Shown here: positions 59,998-64,000 of the stretch, piece by piece
Layout of the letters: each line of letters starts with the position of its first letter
Position numbering within the stretch: the first letter of the stretch is position 1
Origin: Aquabacter sp965279295
Lineage (GTDB): Bacteria; Pseudomonadota; Alphaproteobacteria; Rhizobiales; Xanthobacteraceae
Assembly (NCBI GenBank): GCA_965279295.1
Contig: CBDIHQ010000018.1
DNA: 64,000 bases
Strand: one strand, 5' to 3'
Notes under the pieces: model-generated
What the model was told of the DNA's origin: nothing
The model's input: only the letters and a program-made list of their open reading frames with translations
The model's database searches: none
Position numbers and translations under genes: made by a program

Positions 59998-60831
59998 ATG
60001 ATCCGGGATATCCTTGTGAACCTCACGCAGGGGACCGAGAGGGACGCGGCAGCAGCGTTCGCCGTGAGTATCGCGAAGACATTTTCCGCACACATCACCG
60101 GTCTTGCGGTCTCCTATGAAATCGATGTGCCGCCCTTCTACATGGGTGCTGTGCCGACCGATTTCATCGAGACCCAGGTGCAGGAGAACGAGGCCGCAGC
60201 CGCGCAGGCATCCGAAGTGTTCGGACGGGCGGCGACGGAAGCGGGCTTGAGCTATGAGGTGAGAACTCTCAGCGCCTCGCTCGGGGTTGCCGCAAATAAA
60301 TTCGCGCAGATGGCGCGCCTGTTCGACCTGACCGTGGTCGCTCAGCCCGACCCGGACCGGCCGGGGCCGGAAGAGGTGATCGCGGAGACTGTGCTTCTCG
60401 ATTCGGGCCGCGCGGTCCTGCTGGTGCCGTATGTTCAGAAAGCGACCTATGGCGGCGGACGCGCCGTGGTCGCCTGGGACGGAAGCCGCGCCGCCGCGCG
60501 GGCGCTGGCCGAGGCCCTCCCACTGCTTCATCGCTCCGAGGTGGTAGAGGTGCTGCGCGTGGTGCGCGGCAGCACTGCGGAGGACGAAAGCGCCGAGGAG
60601 GTGGTTCGCCATCTCGCCAGGCACGGCCTTTCAGCGCGGACCCACGTCCTGCGACTGGGGCCGGGCGAAGCCAGCATCGCCCAGGCGATCCTCAACGAAG
60701 TGTCTGACCAGGGCGCAGACCTCGTGGTGATGGGCGGCTACGGCCACTCCCGCCTGCGGGAACTGGTCATGGGCGGCGTCACCCGCGAAATCCTCTCCAC
60801 CATGACAGTCCCGGTCCTGATGGCCCATTGA
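59998..60831 (+). CDS. Universal stress protein, two-domain
   Basis: A 277-residue tandem UspA protein. The first domain (about 3-140) starts MIRDILVNLT. The second (about 155-277) has VAWDGSRAAARALAEALPLL and the ATP-binding-type GGYGHSRLRELVMGG(V)TREIL...PVLMAH at its end. GGGGAG precedes the ATG at 59998. It lies 120 bp after the candidate stress RNA terminator on the same strand; co-location suggests stress-related control, although its own promoter is not clear. Confidence 0.9.
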   Translation: MIRDILVNLTQGTERDAAAAFAVSIAKTFSAHITGLAVSYEIDVPPFYMGAVPTDFIETQVQENEAAAAQASEVFGRAATEAGLSYEVRTLSASLGVAANKFAQMARLFDLTVVAQPDPDRPGPEEVIAETVLLDSGRAVLLVPYVQKATYGGGRAVVAWDGSRAAARALAEALPLLHRSEVVEVLRVVRGSTAEDESAEEVVRHLARHGLSARTHVLRLGPGEASIAQAILNEVSDQGADLVVMGGYGHSRLRELVMGGVTREILSTMTVPVLMAH

Positions 60832-60839
60832 TAAAGAAA

Positions 60840-60865
60840 ATGGCGCGCCGTAGTGGGCGCGCCAT
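60840..60865 (-). terminator. Intrinsic terminator of the trcR gene
   Basis: 10-bp perfect stem ATGGCGCGCC/GGCGCGCCAT with a six-base loop. On the minus strand it is followed by a U-rich stretch (plus-strand A tract at 60834-60840), 34 bp after the stop at 60899. It lies nine bases after the convergent stress-protein stop. Confidence 0.8.
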
Positions 60866-60898
60866 CTTGAACTCTTAGGTTGAGCCGACCTTTTGGGC

Positions 60899-61573
60899 TC
60901 ACTCGCCCTTCTTCGACCCGCCCAGCTTGGCAAATACGGTTTCCAGATCGAGCGATTCCCGACGGGGGCGCGCGTCGTCCTGATTGCGTGTGGTCTGGTC
61001 GGCGGGAAGCAGTGTGGCGCTCCGCTCGTCCTGGGCGCTGGCCGGCCGGTCCTTGGCGGCGCGCTGCACTTCGATATCGAGATCGATCTGGCTGCACAGG
61101 CCGAGCGTCACCGGATCCATCGGCGCGAGGGACGGCGAGTTCCAGTGCGTGCGCTCCTTGATGGCTTGGATCGTTGCCTTGGTCGTGCCGACCAAGCGGA
61201 TGATCTGCGCATCCTTCAGTTCGCCATGGTTGCGGACCAGCCAGAGAATCGCGTTGGGCCGGTCATGACGGCGCGAAACCGGGGTGTAGCGCGGCCCCTT
61301 GCGGGTCTTCTTTTCGGGCAGGCGGACCTTCGATTCCAGCAGGCGCAGCCGGCGGTTCTCGTCCTTCTCGGCGAGATCGATCTCGTCGCGGGAAAGCTGA
61401 CCGGTGGAAATCGGGTCGAGCCCCTTGATCCCCTGCGCAACTTCGCCGTCGGCGATGCCCTTGACCTCAAGGGCGTGGAGTTTGCAGAAGTCTCCGATCT
61501 GCTCGAACGTCAGCGCCGTGTTTTCGACCAGCCATACGGCGGTCGCCTTCGGCATGAGGGGTGTGTTCGACAT
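60899..61573 (-). CDS. trcR: DUF1013 family transcription factor (TrcR-like)
   Basis: A 224-residue protein of the alphaproteobacterial DUF1013 family, whose Caulobacter member TrcR associates with RNA polymerase and is linked to cell-cycle gene control. Highly conserved segments: the N-terminal PLMPKATAVWLVENTALTF (about 5-23), IADGEVAQGIKGLDPISTGQL, GPRYTPVSRRHDRPNAILWL and LGLCSQIDLDIEVQRA. The C-terminal about 50 residues are charged and variable. It is divergent from ispH and has a plausible sigma-70 type promoter upstream. Confidence 0.88.
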   Translation of the reverse strand: MSNTPLMPKATAVWLVENTALTFEQIGDFCKLHALEVKGIADGEVAQGIKGLDPISTGQLSRDEIDLAEKDENRRLRLLESKVRLPEKKTRKGPRYTPVSRRHDRPNAILWLVRNHGELKDAQIIRLVGTTKATIQAIKERTHWNSPSLAPMDPVTLGLCSQIDLDIEVQRAAKDRPASAQDERSATLLPADQTTRNQDDARPRRESLDLETVFAKLGGSKKGE

Positions 61574-61914
61574 AGGGGGCGGCCTCTCGGCGTCTTGATT
61601 GATCTTCGGCTCTCAAGCCGCTGGCATAAGGGATCCGTCGCTCGCCCTTCTTCTCGGGCGAACCGCGGATCTCGCAATGTCCGGGATAATAACAACATAG
61701 GCGCCCCCGCGATCCGATGCAAATGGCGCGGCACACCGGCCGGTCGATTTCCAAGAGCACGCCGGTGTCAGGGTGTTCCCAAACCCGCGAACCAATTCAA
61801 GACCAAGCCAATCGAGGAACAACCTGCGGCAGCTGTGCCGTCCCGGTCTTTCTGCCTGCCCCGGCTGCCCTGACGCACTTGACACATCTCGCGCGTCGCC
61901 CTCATTCATGGCCG
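61574..61914. other. Divergent intergenic region trcR / ispH
   Basis: About 340 bp between two essential-type genes. Apart from the trcR promoter candidate at 61694-61722, I see no further element. The ispH promoter must lie in the 150 bp before 61915, but I cannot point to it. Confidence 0.4.
61694..61722 (-). promoter_or_regulatory. Candidate sigma-70 promoter of trcR
   Basis: Minus-strand TTGCAT (61717-61722) and TATGTT (61694-61699) separated by exactly 17 bases, about 120 bp upstream of the trcR start. Spacing is optimal, sequence match moderate. Confidence 0.35.
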
Positions 61915-62895
61915 ATGCAATTGGTTGCCGATCCCGCCCCCAAGCCCACCCTGCGCGTGATGCTGTGCGCGCCGCGCGGCTTCTGCGCGGGCGTGGTGCG
62001 GGCGATCGATGCGGTCGAGCAGGCGCTTAAGATCTATGGACCGCCGGTCTATGTGCGCCATGAGATCGTGCACAATAAATATGTGGTCGAGGGCCTGAAG
62101 CGGAAGGGCGCGATCTTCGTCGAGGAATTGTCCGAGGTTCCCGCCGGCCGCGCGCCAGTGATTTTTTCCGCCCACGGTGTGCCCAAGTCCGTGCCGGAAG
62201 ATGCCGCGCAGCGGAATATGTTCGCCATCGACGCCACCTGCCCGCTCGTCACCAAGGTGCATCGCGAAGCGCAGGTGCATTACAAGAAGGGCCGGGACAT
62301 CCTGCTGATCGGCCACGCCCGGCACCCGGAAGTCATCGGCACCATGGGGCAATTGCCGGAAGGGGCCGTGACCCTGATCGAGACCGCGCAGGACGCGCGC
62401 ACCTTCACGCCGCGCGACCCGTCCAACCTCGCCTATGCCACGCAGACCACGCTCTCGCTTGATGACACGGCAGAGATTGTGGACATCCTGCGCCAGCGGT
62501 TCCCCACCATGGCCGCGCCGCACAAGGAAGACATCTGCTACGCTACCACCAACCGACAGGAGTCGGTGAAGAAGGTGGCGCCCCATGTGGATGCCATGGT
62601 GGTGGTGGGTGCGCCCAATTCGTCCAACTCCCAGCGCCTGCGGGAGGCGGCAGAGCGTGCCGGCTGCAAGATTTCAGTCTTGCTCCAGCGGGCCGCGGAT
62701 ATCGATTGGCCGCAGTTTTCCGGCATCACCTCGCTTGGCGTCACCGCCGGGGCCTCCGCGCCGGAAATTCTGGTCGAGGAAATCCTCGATGCGTTCGCCC
62801 TGCGCTTCACCCTTGAGGTCGAGACCGTGACGGCAGCCGAGGAAAACGTGTTCTTCCCCCTTCCCCGGGCCCTGCGCCCCGACGCGGCGGAGTAG
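61915..62895 (+). CDS. ispH: 4-hydroxy-3-methylbut-2-enyl diphosphate reductase
   Basis: [4Fe-4S] enzyme of the last MEP-pathway step, making IPP and DMAPP. The 326-residue protein has the three cluster-binding Cys in APRGFCAGV (about 21), DATCPLVTKVH (about 111) and RAGCKIS (about 250, after NSSNSQRL). GHARHPEV, YATQTT and ICYATTNRQ are typical. The ATG at 61915 matches the usual start; the ribosome site is weak and a leading ATG four bases upstream is out of frame. It is followed by thrB after three bases. Confidence 0.95.
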   Translation: MQLVADPAPKPTLRVMLCAPRGFCAGVVRAIDAVEQALKIYGPPVYVRHEIVHNKYVVEGLKRKGAIFVEELSEVPAGRAPVIFSAHGVPKSVPEDAAQRNMFAIDATCPLVTKVHREAQVHYKKGRDILLIGHARHPEVIGTMGQLPEGAVTLIETAQDARTFTPRDPSNLAYATQTTLSLDDTAEIVDILRQRFPTMAAPHKEDICYATTNRQESVKKVAPHVDAMVVVGAPNSSNSQRLREAAERAGCKISVLLQRAADIDWPQFSGITSLGVTAGASAPEILVEEILDAFALRFTLEVETVTAAEENVFFPLPRALRPDAAE

Positions 62896-62898
62896 GAC

Positions 62899-63864
62899 GT
62901 GGCGGTCTATACGGACGTCACGGCGCCGCAGCTGGATGCGTTCCTCGCGCGCTACGACATCGGCACGCTGGTGTCGTACCATGGCATCGCCGAGGGCGTG
63001 GAAAACTCCAACTTCCTGCTCCAGACCACGCGTGGCACCTACATCCTCACGCTTTATGAAAAGCGCGTCGCGCCGCAGGATCTGCCGTTCTTCGTCGGAC
63101 TGATGCAGCATCTCGCCCGGAACGGCATCTCCTGCCCCCAGCCGGTGGCGACGCGCGACGGAGAAACCCTGGGCGAACTGTCCGATCGCCCAGCCGCAAT
63201 CGTCACCTTCTTGCGCGGCGTGTCGGTGCGTCGGCCGGCGGTCGCCCATTGCGGCCAGCTCGGCGCCGAACTTGCGCGGCTGCATCTCGCCGGTTCGGAC
63301 TTTGCCATGCGGCGGGAAAACGCCCTCTCGGTCTCCGGCTGGCGTCCGCTCTATGAGGCGGCGGGCGCGCGCGCAGACAGTGTTGCGAGGGGCCTTTCGC
63401 GCACCATTGAGGTTGAGCTTGCCGAGTTGGAGGCCCAGTGGCCCGCCGGCCTGCCGGCGGGCGTCATCCATGCCGACCTGTTCCCGGATAACGCTTTCTT
63501 CCTGGACGACAAGCTCTCCGGCATCATCGACTTCTATTTCGCCTGCACCGACCTCTACGCCTACGACGTCGCGGTCTGCCTCAACGCCTGGTGCTTCGAG
63601 CAGGATGGCGCGTTCAACGCCACCAAGGGCCGGGCACTGCTGGCCGGCTACGGCGAGGTTCGCCCGCTTCTGCCGGAAGAAGCGGAAGCCCTTCCCCGGC
63701 TGGCGCGCGGCGCTGCTTTGCGCTTCCTGCTGACGCGACTGGTGGATTGGCTGAACGTGCCGGACGGCGCCCTGGTGAAGCCCAAGGACCCGCTGGAATA
63801 TCTGCGCAAGCTCAGGGTTCACAGCGCCATGGAAAGTGCCCGCGACTACGGCCTCGCCGCGTGA
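62899..63864 (+). CDS. thrB: Homoserine kinase
   Basis: Kinase that phosphorylates homoserine in threonine synthesis, of the aminoglycoside-phosphotransferase-like (ThrB2) type found in Hyphomicrobiales rather than the GHMP type. The 321-residue protein has GVENSNFLL near 34, an ATP-binding N-lobe, the catalytic HADLFPDNAFF (about 190-200) and the metal-binding IIDFYFACTD (about 207-216). It starts at GTG, three bases after ispH. Its stop overlaps the GTG of rnhA (GTGA), so ispH-thrB-rnhA form one operon. Confidence 0.93.
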   Translation: MAVYTDVTAPQLDAFLARYDIGTLVSYHGIAEGVENSNFLLQTTRGTYILTLYEKRVAPQDLPFFVGLMQHLARNGISCPQPVATRDGETLGELSDRPAAIVTFLRGVSVRRPAVAHCGQLGAELARLHLAGSDFAMRRENALSVSGWRPLYEAAGARADSVARGLSRTIEVELAELEAQWPAGLPAGVIHADLFPDNAFFLDDKLSGIIDFYFACTDLYAYDVAVCLNAWCFEQDGAFNATKGRALLAGYGEVRPLLPEEAEALPRLARGAALRFLLTRLVDWLNVPDGALVKPKDPLEYLRKLRVHSAMESARDYGLAA

Positions 63865-64000
63865 GCAATCCGGTTGAAATCTGGACTGACGGCGCCTGCT
63901 CGGGAAATCCCGGCCCCGGCGGATGGGGGGCGATCCTGCGCTCTGGCACGCACGAGAAGGAACTCTCCGGCGGAGAGCAACACACCACCAACAATCGCAT
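63861..64000 (+). CDS. rnhA: Ribonuclease HI, 5' part only
   Basis: The first 46 residues of RNase HI, cut by the window edge. It starts at GTG 63861, overlapping the thrB stop by four bases. The sequence has the first catalytic Asp in EIWTDGACSGNPGPGGWGAI (about 9) and the Glu of SGGEQHTTNNR (about 41). It degrades RNA in RNA-DNA hybrids. The order ispH-thrB-rnhA is common in Hyphomicrobiales. Confidence 0.92.
   Translation, partial: MSNPVEIWTDGACSGNPGPGGWGAILRSGTHEKELSGGEQHTTNNR

Overview
The window is GC-rich, densely coding DNA with no rRNA, tRNA or CRISPR. Gene content points to an alphaproteobacterium of the Hyphomicrobiales, probably near Xanthobacteraceae. Supporting markers are a CtrA-type cell-cycle regulator divergent from fliJ, a DUF1013/TrcR protein, an IalB-family protein, the mitochondrial-type complex I accessory subunit NDUFA12, a divergent DUF1127/LysR pair, and an ispH-thrB-rnhA cluster. 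The genus is inferred from gene content, not proven.

Layout. 0-9 kb: aa3 oxidase genes ctaC-ctaD, an IalB exported protein, a Kef-type K+/H+ antiporter, a DUF937 protein, DUF1127/LysR and a DMT exporter. 9-20.6 kb: gshA, then a fatty-acid locus. In that locus an acyl-CoA ligase (fadD) and a FadL porin run on the minus strand, divergent from a MerR regulator, thiolase, two-domain hydroxyacyl-CoA dehydrogenase/enoyl-CoA hydratase, acyl-CoA dehydrogenase and an SCP2 protein. All four genes gshA, fadD, fadL and merR carry frameshifts: eleven single-base insertions in 4.4 kb and no deletions. This looks more like uncorrected sequencing insertions than natural decay. 20.6-33.2 kb: a decayed small gene, an exported protein, an ABC importer pair with no binding protein, aat overlapping a DUF2155 gene, NDUFA12, a Ca2+/H+ antiporter, agmatinase, an orphan CysA-like ATPase, and an ECF sigma/anti-sigma pair. 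33-47 kb: fliJ/ctrA, a very large GH64-like protein, a DUF305 protein, a DnaJ-like chaperone, pdxH, an SDR, corA, an L,D-transpeptidase, an extensin-like protein, a HAD phosphatase and DUF1499.

47-64 kb: an MBL hydrolase, three small exported Cys-rich proteins (two of them tandem paralogues), an intact IS481-family element in a CTAG target, propionyl-CoA synthetase, a second acyl-CoA ligase, an SbmA/BacA-type ABC transporter, a ClC channel, a ChbG/HpnK deacetylase with a GT2 glycosyltransferase, a universal stress protein, trcR, ispH, thrB and the 5' part of rnhA.

Most interesting signals. (1) A probable unannotated small RNA at about 59.81-59.88 kb. It has a GGAAC-N17-GTT promoter-like element (general stress sigma EcfG type), two hairpins with C-rich loops and an intrinsic terminator, and it sits next to a universal stress gene; it resembles the GsrN class of general-stress RNAs. 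(2) The insertion-only frameshift cluster. (3) An IS481-family transposase whose stop codon is supplied by the CTAG target site. (4) Four GANTC sites in about 100 bp upstream of ctrA. (5) The GH64-like giant protein and the Cys-rich exported trio, both of unknown function.
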